Source: Rhizobium sp. CC-YZS058 (GTDB lineage: Bacteria > Pseudomonadota > Alphaproteobacteria > Rhizobiales > Rhizobiaceae). From it: a DNA stretch of 64,000 bases. The notes under the pieces were generated by a model. The model was not told the origin of the DNA, searched no databases, and saw only the letters and a program-made list of their open reading frames with translations. Of the stretch, positions 26,225 to 36,467 are shown one piece after another (the first letter of the stretch is position 1; the number at the start of each line of letters is the position of its first letter). Made by a program: the position numbers and the translations under genes. The stretch is taken from positions 312,501 through 376,500 of the forward strand of contig NZ_JAYESJ010000001.1 in the NCBI RefSeq assembly GCF_034720595.1. The letters are read 5' to 3'.

Positions 26225-27139
26225 GTGACACGGCAGGCCGAGACCGAGCGCCAGATGCAGCGCAGCTTCCGCATTCGCGATGCGGAGATGGAGGCGCGGC
26301 CGCTGGAGCCGGCGCTCTATCTCGTCGCAACCCCGATCGGCAATCTCGGCGACATCACCCTGCGGGCGCTGGAAACCCTGGCTGGCGCCGATGTGCTGGC
26401 CTGCGAGGACACCCGCGTCACGCGCGTGCTGCTCGACCGCTACGGCATCGTCAACCGGCCCTATGCCTATCACGAGCACAATGCCGACGAGGCCGGGCCG
26501 CGGCTGATCGCGGCGCTCGGCGAAGGGCGCTCGGTCGCACTCGTCTCGGATGCGGGAACGCCGCTGGTGTCCGATCCGGGCTTCCGCCTGGCCCGCGCGG
26601 CGATCGAAGCGGGGCATCGCGTCGTGCCCTTGCCCGGTGCCTCCGCGCCGCTGGCGGCCCTGGTCGGCTCCGGTCTTTCCAACGAGGCGTTTTTCTTTGC
26701 CGGATTCCTGCCGAGCAAGGACAAGGCGCGGCGGGACCGGCTGGCGGAGCTTGGCACCGTTCCCGCCACGCTTCTCTTCTTCGAAAGCCCGCACCGCATT
26801 GGCGCCACGCTCCGCGCCGCGGCGGATGTTCTGGGCGGCGAGCGGGCATCCGTCGTCTGCCGCGAACTGACCAAGACCTATGAGGAGTTTCGCCGCGGCA
26901 CGCTCGAGGCCCTGGCGGCGCATTATGCCGGCGAGGACAGCGTCAAGGGCGAGATCGTGCTGGTGGTCGGGCCGCCACCGCCGCCGGAGGCGCCGGCCGC
27001 GGAGGATGTCGATGCGCTGCTGACCCGCCTGGCCGAAAGCCTGTCCACCGGCAAGGCCGCTACCGAGGCCGCGCGCCAGACCGGGCTCAATCGCCGCGAC
27101 CTTTACGACCGGTTGCTGACGCTCAAAGGCGGCGCATGA
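26225..27139 (+). CDS. rsmI: 16S rRNA (cytidine(1402)-2'-O)-methyltransferase
   Basis: A 304-residue tetrapyrrole-methylase-fold protein with the RsmI motifs [15 protein letters not shown] (about residues 31-45), CEDTR, and [13 protein letters not shown]. It methylates the 2'-O of C1402 in the 16S decoding centre. The C-terminus has a short helical extension after a Pro-rich linker. I choose the GTG at 26225 because AAGGAGA lies four bases upstream; an ATG at 26198 is possible but has no ribosome-binding sequence. It overlaps the next gene by four bases (ATGA). Confidence 0.9.
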   Translation: MTRQAETERQMQRSFRIRDAEMEARPLEPALYLVATPIGNLGDITLRALETLAGADVLACEDTRVTRVLLDRYGIVNRPYAYHEHNADEAGPRLIAALGEGRSVALVSDAGTPLVSDPGFRLARAAIEAGHRVVPLPGASAPLAALVGSGLSNEAFFFAGFLPSKDKARRDRLAELGTVPATLLFFESPHRIGATLRAAADVLGGERASVVCRELTKTYEEFRRGTLEALAAHYAGEDSVKGEIVLVVGPPPPPEAPAAEDVDALLTRLAESLSTGKAATEAARQTGLNRRDLYDRLLTLKGGA

Positions 27140-27540
27140 TGCAGCCGGCCCACCGCTTGCGCCCGACACGGCGTGGGCCGGACGGGCCGGACCGCCGCCG
27201 TCTGCGGGCGCTGCGACGCGGCGCCTGGGGCGAATACCGCGCGGCGCTCGCTCTCCTGCTGACCGGACACCGCCTTCTGGCGCTGCGCTACCGCACGCCG
27301 GTCGGCGAGATCGATCTCATCGCCCGAAAAGGCGACCTGATCCTGATCGTCGAAGTCAAGGCGCGCTCTAGCCTCAGGAGTGCGGTCGATGCCGTGCCGC
27401 CGGCCGCCCAGGCCCGCATTCGTGCCGCCAGCCTGCTCTGGCTGCAGCGCCGGGCGGACGCGGGCCGGCTTTCGCTGCGCTATGACATCGTCGCGGTCCT
27501 GCCTTGGCGCTGGCCGATCCACGTCAAGGACGCCTTTTGA
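27136..27540 (+). CDS. YraN/UPF0102 family endonuclease-like protein
   Basis: A 134-residue protein with the UPF0102 core: [14 protein letters not shown], then [25 protein letters not shown], which gives the Asp, Glu and Lys of a restriction-endonuclease-like fold. The first 20 residues are unusually basic. The start ATG overlaps the rsmI stop, so the two are translationally coupled; the rsmI-yraN pair is common in proteobacteria. The activity of the family is not settled. Confidence 0.88.
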   Translation: MMQPAHRLRPTRRGPDGPDRRRLRALRRGAWGEYRAALALLLTGHRLLALRYRTPVGEIDLIARKGDLILIVEVKARSSLRSAVDAVPPAAQARIRAASLLWLQRRADAGRLSLRYDIVAVLPWRWPIHVKDAF

Positions 27541-27547
27541 AATCAAG

Positions 27548-27587
27548 CTGTTACGAAAGCGACAAGAAAACTTCATCCCCCTGTCAT
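27548..27587 (+). promoter_or_regulatory. Candidate Pho box array before ugpB
   Basis: Four seven-base units with an exact 11-bp period: CTGTTAC (27548), GCGACAA (27559), ACTTCAT (27570) and CTGTCAT (27581). The last is a perfect Pho half-site and the pair 27570-27587 matches 11 of 14 positions of CTGTCAT-N4-CTGTCAT; the first matches 5 of 7. The spacing is that of PhoB dimer sites. The ugp operon is known to be PhoB-controlled in several rhizobia, which agrees with this. Confidence 0.65.
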
Positions 27588-27637
27588 GGAACCCCGATAG
27601 CCGGTCGCTCAGCACCCCTGACGCAAGGAACGGATCC

Positions 27638-28936
27638 ATGTTCAAGACGCTTTCGATGACCGCACTGGCGCTGGTCGTTTCCTCCACCTCTTCGTTTGCA
27701 GCGACCAATATCAGCTGGTGGCACGGCATGGCCGGCCGCAATGGCGAGGTGATCAACGAGGTCGCCCAGAAGTTCAATGCTGCCCAGACGACCTGCGCCA
27801 TCACGCCGGTCTCCAAGGGGACTTATGAAGAGGCGCTTGCCTCCGGCATCGCCGCCTTCCGCTCCGGCGAGCAGCCGAACATCCTGCAGGTCTTCGATGC
27901 CGGTGCGGCGACCATCATCAATGCCAAGGGCGCCGTCATTCCCGCCGAAGACCTGATCAAGAACGCTGGCCACGACTTCGACCGGTCCGCCTTCATCGAC
28001 GGCGTGCGCTATTTCTACGCCGATAGCGACGGCAAGTTCGTCGGCATGCCGTTCAACTCCTCCGCGCCGATCATGTACATCAACGACGAGGCGCTGAAGA
28101 AGGCCGGCGTGAACGCGCCGAAGACCTGGGAAGAGTTCGAGGCGATCGCGCCGAAGCTCAAGGAAGCCGGCTATATTCCGCTCGTCCAGTCGCAGCTCAC
28201 CTGGCAGTTCACCGAGAATTTCTTCTCGCGCAACAACATCCAGTTCGCCACCAACAACAACGGCTATGACAGCGTCGTCGACACAAAGCTGCACATGACC
28301 GATCCGAACCTGGTCATGATGTTCGAGAAGCTCAAGGCCTGGGCCGACCAGGGCTACTTCGCCTATTATGGCGCCGGCTGGAACGACAACCAGAAAATGT
28401 TCGAGCAGAACAAGGCCGCGCTCTGGATCGGCTCGTCCGGCTCCTTCGGCGGCCTGACCAAGACCGCCGCCATGCCCTTCTCGGCCGACTTCCTGCCCTA
28501 TTGGGGTTCGATCGAGGGCGCCGGCACCTCCTCCTTCATCGGCGGCGCCGCCCTTTTCGCCATGTCCGGCAAGTCGGATGCCGAAAATGCCTGCGTGGCG
28601 GATTTCTTCCAGTTCCTGACCTCGCCCGAGGTGCAGAAGTTCTACCATGAAGCGACCGGCTATGTGGCCGTCACCAAGGCGGCCTACGAGCTCGCCAAGA
28701 AGGAAGGCTACTACGAAAAGACCCCGCAGGCCGAGGTCGGCATCAAGCAGCTGATGCTGCCCTCCGGCGAATGGTCGAAGGGCTATCGTCTTGGCTTCTA
28801 TCCGCAGATCCGCCAGATCATGGAGCGCGAATATGGCCGCATCTTCGCCAATGAAGTGTCGGTGAAGGACGCGCTGGAAACGATCGAGCGCGAAGGCAAC
28901 GACCTCCTCGCCCGCTTCGCCAAGACGGCCGGCTGA
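27638..28936 (+). CDS. ugpB: sn-Glycerol-3-phosphate-binding periplasmic protein UgpB
   Basis: A 432-residue family 1 solute-binding protein with a signal peptide (cleavage near SSFA|A, residue 21). The N-terminal ISWWHGM and the segment QPNILQVFDAGAATII resemble UgpB of other proteobacteria, and the gene order with two permeases and an ATPase is that of ugpBAEC. It delivers glycerol-3-phosphate (and possibly glycerophosphodiesters) to the permease, mainly during phosphate limitation. It starts 51 bp after the candidate Pho box. It is separated from ugpA by an intercistronic hairpin, which may raise its relative expression. Confidence 0.9.
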   Translation: MFKTLSMTALALVVSSTSSFAATNISWWHGMAGRNGEVINEVAQKFNAAQTTCAITPVSKGTYEEALASGIAAFRSGEQPNILQVFDAGAATIINAKGAVIPAEDLIKNAGHDFDRSAFIDGVRYFYADSDGKFVGMPFNSSAPIMYINDEALKKAGVNAPKTWEEFEAIAPKLKEAGYIPLVQSQLTWQFTENFFSRNNIQFATNNNGYDSVVDTKLHMTDPNLVMMFEKLKAWADQGYFAYYGAGWNDNQKMFEQNKAALWIGSSGSFGGLTKTAAMPFSADFLPYWGSIEGAGTSSFIGGAALFAMSGKSDAENACVADFFQFLTSPEVQKFYHEATGYVAVTKAAYELAKKEGYYEKTPQAEVGIKQLMLPSGEWSKGYRLGFYPQIRQIMEREYGRIFANEVSVKDALETIEREGNDLLARFAKTAG

Positions 28937-28957
28937 GCCGCTGTTCTCTCTCTCCGG

Positions 28958-28976
28958 CCGGCCCGCGGCGGGCCGG
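28958..28976 (+). other. Intercistronic hairpin between ugpB and ugpA
   Basis: CCGGCCCGC and GCGGGCCGG face each other around one base, with a further CCGG upstream. No T tract follows. Such hairpins behind binding-protein genes often protect the upstream mRNA from 3' exonucleases or reduce read-through. Confidence 0.5.
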
Positions 28977-29019
28977 AGGGATTGCCTCTCCTCCTGAAAC
29001 CAGAAAGCTGGACCGCCGC

Positions 29020-29985
29020 ATGACCGATGCGACCCTGCCCACGGCCGGCGCCGGCCGCCGCATTTCTGCCGCTCCGCGCACACCGCGCCGCGCAGTCGAA
29101 GGGGCCAAGCGTGTGCAGTTCTCGACGCTGTGGCTGCCGGCGCTGATGCTCGCCCCGCAGCTCGCCATCATCGCGGTGTTCTTCTACTGGCCGTCCCTGC
29201 AGGCCATCCGCTCCTCCTTCTTCATCGAGGACCCGTTCGGCTTCGGCGAGACCTTCGTCGGTGCCGCCAACTATACCGATGTGCTTTCCTCCAGCGAGTA
29301 TCTGAGCGTTGCCGGCTTCACCGCGCTCTTCACGGTTCTGGTCACCTTTCTGTCGCTGTCGCTCGGCCTGCTGCTGGCGGTCAAGGCGGACAAGGTGATC
29401 CGCGGCAATGCCGCCTACAAGACGCTGTTGATCTGGGTCTATGCCATCGCCCCGCCGGTGGCCGGGCTGATGGGCATGATGCTCTTCGACCAGCATGTCG
29501 GTCCGCTCATCGAATTCGCCGCTCTGTTCGGCTGGACCATGCAGGTGGGCCTGAACTATTCCGATACGGCGATCGCACTGATCACCATCGCCGTGTGGAA
29601 GCAGATCCCCTACAACTTCATCTTCTTCCTCTCCGGCCTGCACGGCATTCCTGCTTCGGTGCGCGAGGCGGCGCTGATGGATTGCCGGTCGGGAACGCGG
29701 CGCTTCTTCACCATCATCCTGCCGCTGCTCGCGCCCACCGCCTTCTTCCTGCTGATCATCAACATGACCTATGCGCTGTTCGACACCTTCGGCATCATCG
29801 ATGTGGTGGTGAAGGACAAGGCGGCCAACAATCCGATCACGCTGGTCTACAAGGTGTTCCTGGATGGCTTCCGCGGCAATGACATCGGCAGCTCGTCGGC
29901 GCAGTCGGTGATCCTGATGGTCATCGTCTTCGCGCTCACCCTTCTCCAGTTCCGCTTCATCGAGCGGCGCGTGCATTACGGTTGA
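29020..29985 (+). CDS. ugpA: sn-Glycerol-3-phosphate ABC transporter permease UgpA
   Basis: A 321-residue inner-membrane protein with six predicted transmembrane helices after a basic N-terminal tail of about 36 residues. The EAA loop that contacts the ATPase is at PASVREAALMDCRSGTRRFF (about residues 211-230). It pairs with UgpE to form the channel. Start ATG at 29020; the gene follows ugpB after 83 bp and precedes ugpE by 10 bp. Confidence 0.93.
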   Translation: MTDATLPTAGAGRRISAAPRTPRRAVEGAKRVQFSTLWLPALMLAPQLAIIAVFFYWPSLQAIRSSFFIEDPFGFGETFVGAANYTDVLSSSEYLSVAGFTALFTVLVTFLSLSLGLLLAVKADKVIRGNAAYKTLLIWVYAIAPPVAGLMGMMLFDQHVGPLIEFAALFGWTMQVGLNYSDTAIALITIAVWKQIPYNFIFFLSGLHGIPASVREAALMDCRSGTRRFFTIILPLLAPTAFFLLIINMTYALFDTFGIIDVVVKDKAANNPITLVYKVFLDGFRGNDIGSSSAQSVILMVIVFALTLLQFRFIERRVHYG

Positions 29986-29995
29986 GGAGAGCACC

Positions 29996-30838
29996 ATGCA
30001 GCGCACGACGCTTGTCGATCACCTGATCCTCCTCATCGGCGTTCTTCTCATGGTCGGGCCGATCGCGGTCGCTCTCATGACCTCCAGCCATACGGCGGCG
30101 GACATCCATGTGAACGGCCTGTCTCTTCTGCCCGGCGGCCATTTCGTCGAGACCTACGAGAAGGTGCTGACCCAGCGCGGCGGCTTCACCGGCGATATTA
30201 CGGGGCTGCGGATGATCCTGAATTCGCTGATCCTCGGCCTCGGCTTTGCGGCGGGCAAGATCGTGTTGTCCATGCTGGCCGCCTATGCGCTCGTCTATTT
30301 CCGGCTGCCCTTCGCCACGCTGATCTTCTGGGTGATCTTCACCACGCTTCTGCTGCCGCTCGAAGTGCGCATCGTGCCTTCCTACCAGGTCATGACGGCG
30401 CTCTCGCTCACCAACAGCTATACGGGCCTGATCGTGCCGCTGCTGGCGTCGGCCACAGGCACCTTCTATTTCCGGCAGTTCTTCAAATCGATCCCCGACG
30501 AGCTTCTGGAAGCGGCGCGGATCGACGGGGCGGGGCCGTTCAAGTTCTTTATCGATGTCGTCGTGCCGCTGTCGCGCACCATGATGGCGGCGATCTTCAT
30601 CATCATGTTCGTCTATGGCTGGAACCAGTATCTCTGGCCGACCATCATGACCACAGACGAGCGCTTCTTCACCCTGGTGCGCGGCATCAAGCAGATCCTG
30701 CTGGTCTGGGTCGGCTCCAATATTCCCGATTACAACGAGGCCTTTGCGCTGGCGATCCTTGCCATGCTGCCGCCGGTGATGATCGTCATGATCTTCCAGC
30801 GCTGGTTCATCAAGGGTCTCACCGAGAGCGACAAATAG
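29996..30838 (+). CDS. ugpE: sn-Glycerol-3-phosphate ABC transporter permease UgpE
   Basis: A 280-residue permease with six transmembrane helices. The EAA motif is [20 protein letters not shown] (about residues 166-185). The N-terminus begins in the first helix ([18 protein letters not shown]). It is the partner of UgpA in the importer. It starts 10 bp after ugpA and ends 11 bp before ugpC, with AGGAGA at the junction, so the genes form one operon. Confidence 0.93.
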   Translation: MQRTTLVDHLILLIGVLLMVGPIAVALMTSSHTAADIHVNGLSLLPGGHFVETYEKVLTQRGGFTGDITGLRMILNSLILGLGFAAGKIVLSMLAAYALVYFRLPFATLIFWVIFTTLLLPLEVRIVPSYQVMTALSLTNSYTGLIVPLLASATGTFYFRQFFKSIPDELLEAARIDGAGPFKFFIDVVVPLSRTMMAAIFIIMFVYGWNQYLWPTIMTTDERFFTLVRGIKQILLVWVGSNIPDYNEAFALAILAMLPPVMIVMIFQRWFIKGLTESDK

Positions 30839-30849
30839 GAGAGCCGATC

Positions 30850-31953
<1,104 letters not shown>

Positions 31954-31972
31954 ACGCCGGAGCCCACAGCGC

Positions 31973-32239
31973 CTAATGCGGGCGGCGAACGGTGACGGTA
32001 TTTTCGATCAGATGCACGCCGATGACAGAGGCGGCAGCATCCTCGATGCAGCCGAGCTCCGCCTCGCAGCTGACCGTCCCGGACAGCACGATTGTCCGTC
32101 CAAGGGCGATCACGGTGAGGTCGCGCGTATCGACCAGGGAGACATAGCGGATATAGCGCAGCACCTTGCCGGCAAGATCGTCATTGCTGAGATGGGGCTC
32201 GTCGTCGAGGCGCACATACTGCTGTTTTCCGTAAGCCAT
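31973..32239 (-). CDS. BON-domain small protein
   Basis: An 88-residue protein whose central part, with VLRYIRYVSLVDTRDLTVIA, then GRTIVLSGTVSC and the end VIGVHLIENTVTV, has the alpha-beta pattern and conserved Gly of a BON domain. BON domains bind membranes or lipids and are found in osmotic-stress proteins such as OsmY, but this one has no signal peptide. I prefer the ATG at 32239, with AAGGGG eight bases upstream; a GTG three codons earlier is possible. A perfect EcfG-type promoter lies 30 nt upstream. Confidence 0.75.
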   Translation of the reverse strand: MAYGKQQYVRLDDEPHLSNDDLAGKVLRYIRYVSLVDTRDLTVIALGRTIVLSGTVSCEAELGCIEDAAASVIGVHLIENTVTVRRPH

Positions 32240-32269
32240 CTCTTTCACCCCTTTATAAGTCCGGGTTAA

Positions 32270-32295
32270 AACGGCGCGGGGCGGAACATGGTTCC
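32270..32295 (-). promoter_or_regulatory. EcfG-type promoter before the BON gene
   Basis: Reverse strand: GGAAC (32295-32291), 17 bp, CGTT (32273-32270). Exact consensus, 30 nt before the BON start. Confidence 0.7.
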
Positions 32296-32316
32296 GTGAG
32301 AAAGAGACGGGTGCGC

Positions 32317-32613
32317 TTATTCGGCAGGCAGGCTTTGGGCGTCGGGTCTTCGGTTGTCCTGCACGTGAATGAAGGCTTCAACTGCCGCTTCGATGAAGTC
32401 CTGCCGGGCATAATCGGCCGGCTGCTCGCCGGATAGCACATAGCGGCACATCTGGATCGCGGCCTTGTAGGCCGGACCCTGTTTAACCGGCCATGTCTCC
32501 AGCAGGATCTGTGCCGCTTCCCGCGTGTTGCGCACGACGCGATAGCGGCCGACGCCATCGATCTCGAGCACCACCGGCTCCCGCCACCATTTTTCGCTGA
32601 CCGGCATCGGCAT
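32317..32613 (-). CDS. DUF982 family protein
   Basis: A 98-residue protein of the DUF982 family, recognisable from the pattern VSEKWWREPVVLEIDGVG at the start, the RVVRNTREAAQILLETWP segment and the C-terminal FIEAAVEAFIHV helix. Rhizobia carry many copies; the function is unknown. The start at 32613 follows GGAGG with six bases spacing; an in-frame ATG nine codons upstream is less likely. Confidence 0.82.
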   Translation of the reverse strand: MPMPVSEKWWREPVVLEIDGVGRYRVVRNTREAAQILLETWPVKQGPAYKAAIQMCRYVLSGEQPADYARQDFIEAAVEAFIHVQDNRRPDAQSLPAE

Positions 32614-32743
32614 GCCAGACCTCCATTTCTGCTTCCGCAAGAATTAGCAACGCAATCTTGCCTCAGAGTTGCGTCGTCGTGGCGGGTATGGTTGCGCAGC
32701 ATCGATGATCTGGTCTATCCCGGCTCGGTAAGTGGAGACAGTA

Positions 32744-33688
32744 ATGTCCGACATCCTGCTGAACGTCCTTCCCGTTTTCATCCTCATTCTCATCGGCTGG
32801 CTCATCGTCAAATCCCGCTATCTCAAGCCGGAGGTGGGGGAGGCGCTCGGCGACTTCGTGTTCAAGATCTCCGTTCCCGTCCTGCTGTTCCGCACCATTG
32901 CCGCAGCGGATTTCAGCCAGGGGTCGCCCTGGCCGCTCTGGGTTGCGTATTTTTCGGGCGTCCTCGTCGTCTGGACGCTGGGTCACCTGGCGGCGACCCT
33001 GATCTTCAAACGGGAGCGGAAGGTGGGGGTTCTCGCCGGGGTGTCGTCCGCCTTTGCCAACACGATCTTCATCGGCCTGCCGCTGGTCTCCCGCAATGTC
33101 GGCGAAGACGGCGTGGTGGCCCTGTCGATCCTCATCTCGGTGCATCTGCCGGTGATGATGATCGCCGGAACCGTGCTGATGGAGCGGGCGGAGAGGCGGG
33201 AAGGGGGCGGACCGCGCCGGAGCGCCGCCGCGCTCGCGCGCGGCATCCTCATGAACCTCGTCCGCAACCCGCTGGTCATCGGCCTCGTCTGCGGCGCCAT
33301 TGTCCATCTCCTGTCCATTCCGCTCGAAGGGCCGGTGAAAGTGGTGATCGACCAGACGGCGGCCATGGCGGCGCCGGCCGCGCTGATCTCGATCGGCATG
33401 GCGCTGCACCGCTACGGCCTGACGGGGAACCTGCGCCTGGCCGCTTTGACCAGCGCCCTGAAGCTCATCCTGCTTCCGGCCTGCGTGCTCGTTGCCTGCC
33501 GCCTGCTCGGCATCCGGCACGATTGGGCGGCGGCCCTGGTGCTGACGGCCGCCGTGCCGACCGGGGTCAATGCCTGGCTCATCGCCAATCATTTCAATGT
33601 CGGCCACGGGCTGGCCTCCTCCACCATTACGCTGACGACCCTTCTGGGCGTCGTCACCGTGTCCGGCTGGGCCTATCTCCTTTTTTAG
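32744..33688 (+). CDS. Auxin efflux carrier (AEC) family transporter
   Basis: A 314-residue protein with about ten transmembrane helices in two five-helix halves. The N-terminal half has the crossover-type NTIFIGLPL segment (about residues 106-114) and the C-terminal half SIGMALHRYGL and AAVPTGVNAWLIA (about 266-278). Bacterial AEC/PIN-like carriers export organic anions such as malate or unknown metabolites; the substrate cannot be told. The start is the ATG at 32744; a GTG four codons upstream lies in the ribosome-binding region. It is followed by a strong bidirectional terminator shared with cycM. Confidence 0.85.
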   Translation: MSDILLNVLPVFILILIGWLIVKSRYLKPEVGEALGDFVFKISVPVLLFRTIAAADFSQGSPWPLWVAYFSGVLVVWTLGHLAATLIFKRERKVGVLAGVSSAFANTIFIGLPLVSRNVGEDGVVALSILISVHLPVMMIAGTVLMERAERREGGGPRRSAAALARGILMNLVRNPLVIGLVCGAIVHLLSIPLEGPVKVVIDQTAAMAAPAALISIGMALHRYGLTGNLRLAALTSALKLILLPACVLVACRLLGIRHDWAAALVLTAAVPTGVNAWLIANHFNVGHGLASSTITLTTLLGVVTVSGWAYLLF

Positions 33689-33725
33689 GCGAGCCTGCTC
33701 GGCTCAATCCAAGCCGGCAAAAGAA

Positions 33726-33751
33726 AAGGCCCGGCGCAACGGCCGGGCCTT
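33726..33751. terminator. Bidirectional terminator between the AEC carrier gene and cycM
   Basis: A perfect ten-base stem AAGGCCCGGC / GCCGGGCCTT with a six-base loop. An A-rich run precedes it (AAAAGAAAA) and a T-rich run follows (TGGGTTCTTTT), so it can serve both convergent genes. Confidence 0.9.
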
Positions 33752-33781
33752 GGGTTCTTTTCAAAAATCCGCGGTGCGGGA

Positions 33782-34519
33782 TCAGTTTGCCGGAGCAGCC
33801 GGAGCCGGAGCAGCCGGAGCCGGAGCAGCCGGAGCCGGAGCTGCAGGTGCCGCAGGCGCGGCCGGAGCTGCACCGTCAGCCGGAGCGGCCGGTGCCGCGG
33901 GCGCAGCGCCTTCTGCCGGAGCGGCGGGGGCGGCACCTTCGGCCGGCGCGGCAGCCGGTGCAGCGGAGGCCGAGGCTTCTGGCAGCGGAGCCGGCGTATC
34001 GGCCTGGTTGCGCAGCCAGGAGATCAGGTTTGCCCGCTCTTCCGGCTTCTTCAGGCCGGCAAAGCCCATGGCCGTGCCGGGCACATGCTTCTTCGGCGCT
34101 TCGATGAAGTAGCTCAGATGGTCGTAGGTCCAGGTCTTGTTGGCCTCGGCAAAGGTCTTCATGCCGGCCGAATAGCTGAAGCCTTCATGGCTGGCGATCG
34201 GCCGATCGACGACGCCCCAGAGATTGGGACCGACCTTGTTCGGGCCGCCCTTGTCCACCGTGTGACAGGCCGCGCATTTCTTGAACACGGTTTCGCCTGC
34301 GCCGGCATCAGCGCTTGCCAGCAGCGGCTTGATGTCCACTTCGGCCGGTTCTCCACCGGCTGCCGCCCCTTCGCCGCTGCTTTCCTCGGCGATGATCGCA
34401 AAGCCCGGCTTTTCCGGCGCCTCCGAATGGAAAATGCCCTCCGATGCGATCGAAACCGACATCAGCACGAACACCGTGCCGAGGAAGGCTCCCACGGCCA
34501 TGTTCACTCGTGAATCCAA
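33782..34519 (-). CDS. cycM: Membrane-anchored cytochrome c (CycM type) with an Ala/Pro-rich tail
   Basis: A 245-residue protein with an N-terminal uncleaved membrane anchor (about residues 7-28), a short linker, a class I cytochrome c domain with CAACH haem site (near residue 77) and the axial Met in PGTAMGFAG (near 150), and a C-terminal tail of about 70 residues made almost only of Ala, Pro, Glu and Gly. CycM passes electrons to the aa3 oxidase. The best start is TTG at 34519, giving the family N-terminus DSRVNMAVG with GGGGAGG before it; an ATG at 34501 would shorten it by six. The tail DNA consists of short GC-rich direct repeats. Confidence 0.9.
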   Translation of the reverse strand: MDSRVNMAVGAFLGTVFVLMSVSIASEGIFHSEAPEKPGFAIIAEESSGEGAAAGGEPAEVDIKPLLASADAGAGETVFKKCAACHTVDKGGPNKVGPNLWGVVDRPIASHEGFSYSAGMKTFAEANKTWTYDHLSYFIEAPKKHVPGTAMGFAGLKKPEERANLISWLRNQADTPAPLPEASASAAPAAAPAEGAAPAAPAEGAAPAAPAAPADGAAPAAPAAPAAPAPAAPAPAAPAPAAPAN

Positions 34520-34685
34520 CTTGACGCCTCCCCTTGCGTCCGGCCGCCTCCGACCGGGATGACCAACGCATCGACCATCTTGAAATCGCGCGGAACCTAT
34601 GTCTTTTGACGGGTCCTTGCAACTGAGATTCATCGTGCCGGACGAAGACCTTGACACTTTTCCGCGCCGGTTTGAAGGCCCAACC

Positions 34686-35438
34686 ATGACCCGCGACATT
34701 ATTGCCAAGGCGCTCGTGCTCATTCCGGCGCGCATGGCCTCGACCCGGCTTCCCGGAAAGCCGCTCGCCGATATTGCCGGCCTGCCGATGATCGTGCAGG
34801 TGGCCAAGCGTGCCGCGGAAGCCGATGTCGGGCGGATCCTGGTGGCGGTGGATCATCCGGATGTGCTTGCCGCCGTAGAGGACGCCGGCTTCGATGCGGT
34901 CATGACCCGCATGGACCACCAATCCGGTTCGGACCGAATCTACGAAGCGCTGTCGAGCGCCGATCCGGCGGGCGAGGCCGAGATCGTCATCAATGTCCAG
35001 GGCGATCTGCCGACCATCGAGCCGGAAACGATCCGGGCCGCTCTCCGCCCGCTTGCCGATCCGGCGGTCGATCTCGCGACGCTGGCCGTCGAGATCACCC
35101 ATGACGCCGAAAAGACCAATCCGAACGTGGTGAAGGTGGTCGGGGCGCCGCTTTCGGAAAGCCGGCTCAGGGCGCTCTACTTCACCCGCGCCACCGCGCC
35201 CTATGGGCAGGGACCGCTTTATCATCACATCGGTCTCTACGCCTATCGGCGTCAGGCGCTGGAGCGCTTCGTTTCCCTTCCGCCTTCAACGCTGGAGAAG
35301 CGGGAATCGCTCGAACAGCTGCGCGCGCTGGAAGCCGGCATGCGCATCGATGTGGAGATCGTGCGCTCCATCCCGCTCGGCGTCGATACGCCGGCCGATC
35401 TCGAGACGGCGCGCCGCATGCTCGCCAAGGGAGCCTGA
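34686..35438 (+). CDS. kdsB: 3-deoxy-manno-octulosonate cytidylyltransferase
   Basis: A 250-residue CMP-KDO synthetase. The N-terminal motif [19 protein letters not shown] is the nucleotide-binding loop, and HQSGSDRI plus NVQGDLP are the family blocks. It activates KDO with CTP for lipid A-core synthesis in the cytoplasm. It is divergent from cycM over 166 bp and ends 2 bp before pheA, so the two genes are cotranscribed; kdsB-pheA adjacency is common in rhizobia. Confidence 0.95.
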   Translation: MTRDIIAKALVLIPARMASTRLPGKPLADIAGLPMIVQVAKRAAEADVGRILVAVDHPDVLAAVEDAGFDAVMTRMDHQSGSDRIYEALSSADPAGEAEIVINVQGDLPTIEPETIRAALRPLADPAVDLATLAVEITHDAEKTNPNVVKVVGAPLSESRLRALYFTRATAPYGQGPLYHHIGLYAYRRQALERFVSLPPSTLEKRESLEQLRALEAGMRIDVEIVRSIPLGVDTPADLETARRMLAKGA

Positions 35439-35440
35439 GC

Positions 35441-36286
35441 ATGACGAACCGCATCTCCTTCCAGGGCGAATATGGCGCCAATTCCGACATGGCCTGCCGC
35501 GACATGTTCCCGTCCATGGAGCCGCTGCCCTGCCAGACCTTCGAGGATGCCTTCCTTGCCGTCGAAAACGGCGATGCGGCGCTGGCAATGATCCCGATCG
35601 AAAACACGATCGCCGGCCGCGTCGCCGATATCCACCATCTGCTGCCGGAATCGCGGCTGCACATTGTCGGCGAATATTTCATGCCGATCCGTTTCCAGCT
35701 GATGGTGCTGCCGGGTGTGGGGCATGACGAGATCCGCACGGTGCACAGCCATATCCACGCGCTCGGCCAGTGCCGCAAGATCGTGCGGGCCAATGGTTGG
35801 CGGCCGGTGGTGGCCGGCGATACGGCGGGTGCCGCCAAGCTGGTGGCCGAGACCGGCGACCGTTCGATGGCGGCACTGGCGCCGCGGCTTGCGGCCGATC
35901 TCTACGGGCTCGAAATCCTGGCGGAGAATGTCGAGGATACGGAAAACAACGTGACGCGCTTCGTGGTGCTCTCGCGCGATGAGACGCCGCTCGCGTTCCA
36001 GCAGGGCGGTGCCCCTGTCGTGACCACCTTCGTTTTCAACGTCCGCAATATTCCGGCTGCGCTTTACAAGGCGCTCGGCGGCTTTGCCACCAACGGCATC
36101 AATATGAGCAAGCTCGAGAGCTACCAGCTCGGCGGCAAGTTCATCGCCACGCAGTTCTATGCCGATATCGACGGCCATCCCGATGAGCCGCATGTGCGCC
36201 GGGCGCTGGAGGAGCTGCGGTTCTTTTCCGAGAAGGTGCGCATTCTCGGCTCCTATCCGGCCCATCCGATGCGGCGCGTGTTATAA
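35441..36286 (+). CDS. pheA: Prephenate dehydratase
   Basis: A 281-residue stand-alone prephenate dehydratase, without a chorismate mutase domain. The catalytic domain (about residues 1-180) includes the conserved Thr in NNVTRFVVL, and the C-terminal ACT domain (about 195-275, with NISKLES-type NMSKLESYQLGG) gives feedback control by phenylalanine. It converts prephenate to phenylpyruvate. It starts 3 bp after the kdsB stop. Confidence 0.95.
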   Translation: MTNRISFQGEYGANSDMACRDMFPSMEPLPCQTFEDAFLAVENGDAALAMIPIENTIAGRVADIHHLLPESRLHIVGEYFMPIRFQLMVLPGVGHDEIRTVHSHIHALGQCRKIVRANGWRPVVAGDTAGAAKLVAETGDRSMAALAPRLAADLYGLEILAENVEDTENNVTRFVVLSRDETPLAFQQGGAPVVTTFVFNVRNIPAALYKALGGFATNGINMSKLESYQLGGKFIATQFYADIDGHPDEPHVRRALEELRFFSEKVRILGSYPAHPMRRVL

Positions 36287-36467
36287 AAGTCGCGCCGCGC
36301 CGAAAAAGCCGGTTCGGGCCTGAGAGGGCCAGAAATGGTGGGTGGCACTTACGAAGTGATCATGGTTGCTAGGGTCTTAGCGGCGGGCTGATTTGCGGCA
36401 CAAATGCGGCCTGCTGTTTAATCCGAATGAGGGCGCGACCTGACCGTCGCCGCCGGAGGCCAGCACC

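Noticed and set aside
26009..27169. Upstream extension of the dnaN frame by almost 390 codons
   Set aside because: The family start MRITIERSN is clear at 26008 and the extension lies antisense to rsmI and yraN.
33785..34000. CRISPR-like or tandem-repeat array in the cycM tail region
   Set aside because: The repeats are short, in frame and code an Ala/Pro-rich tail; there are no regular unique spacers.
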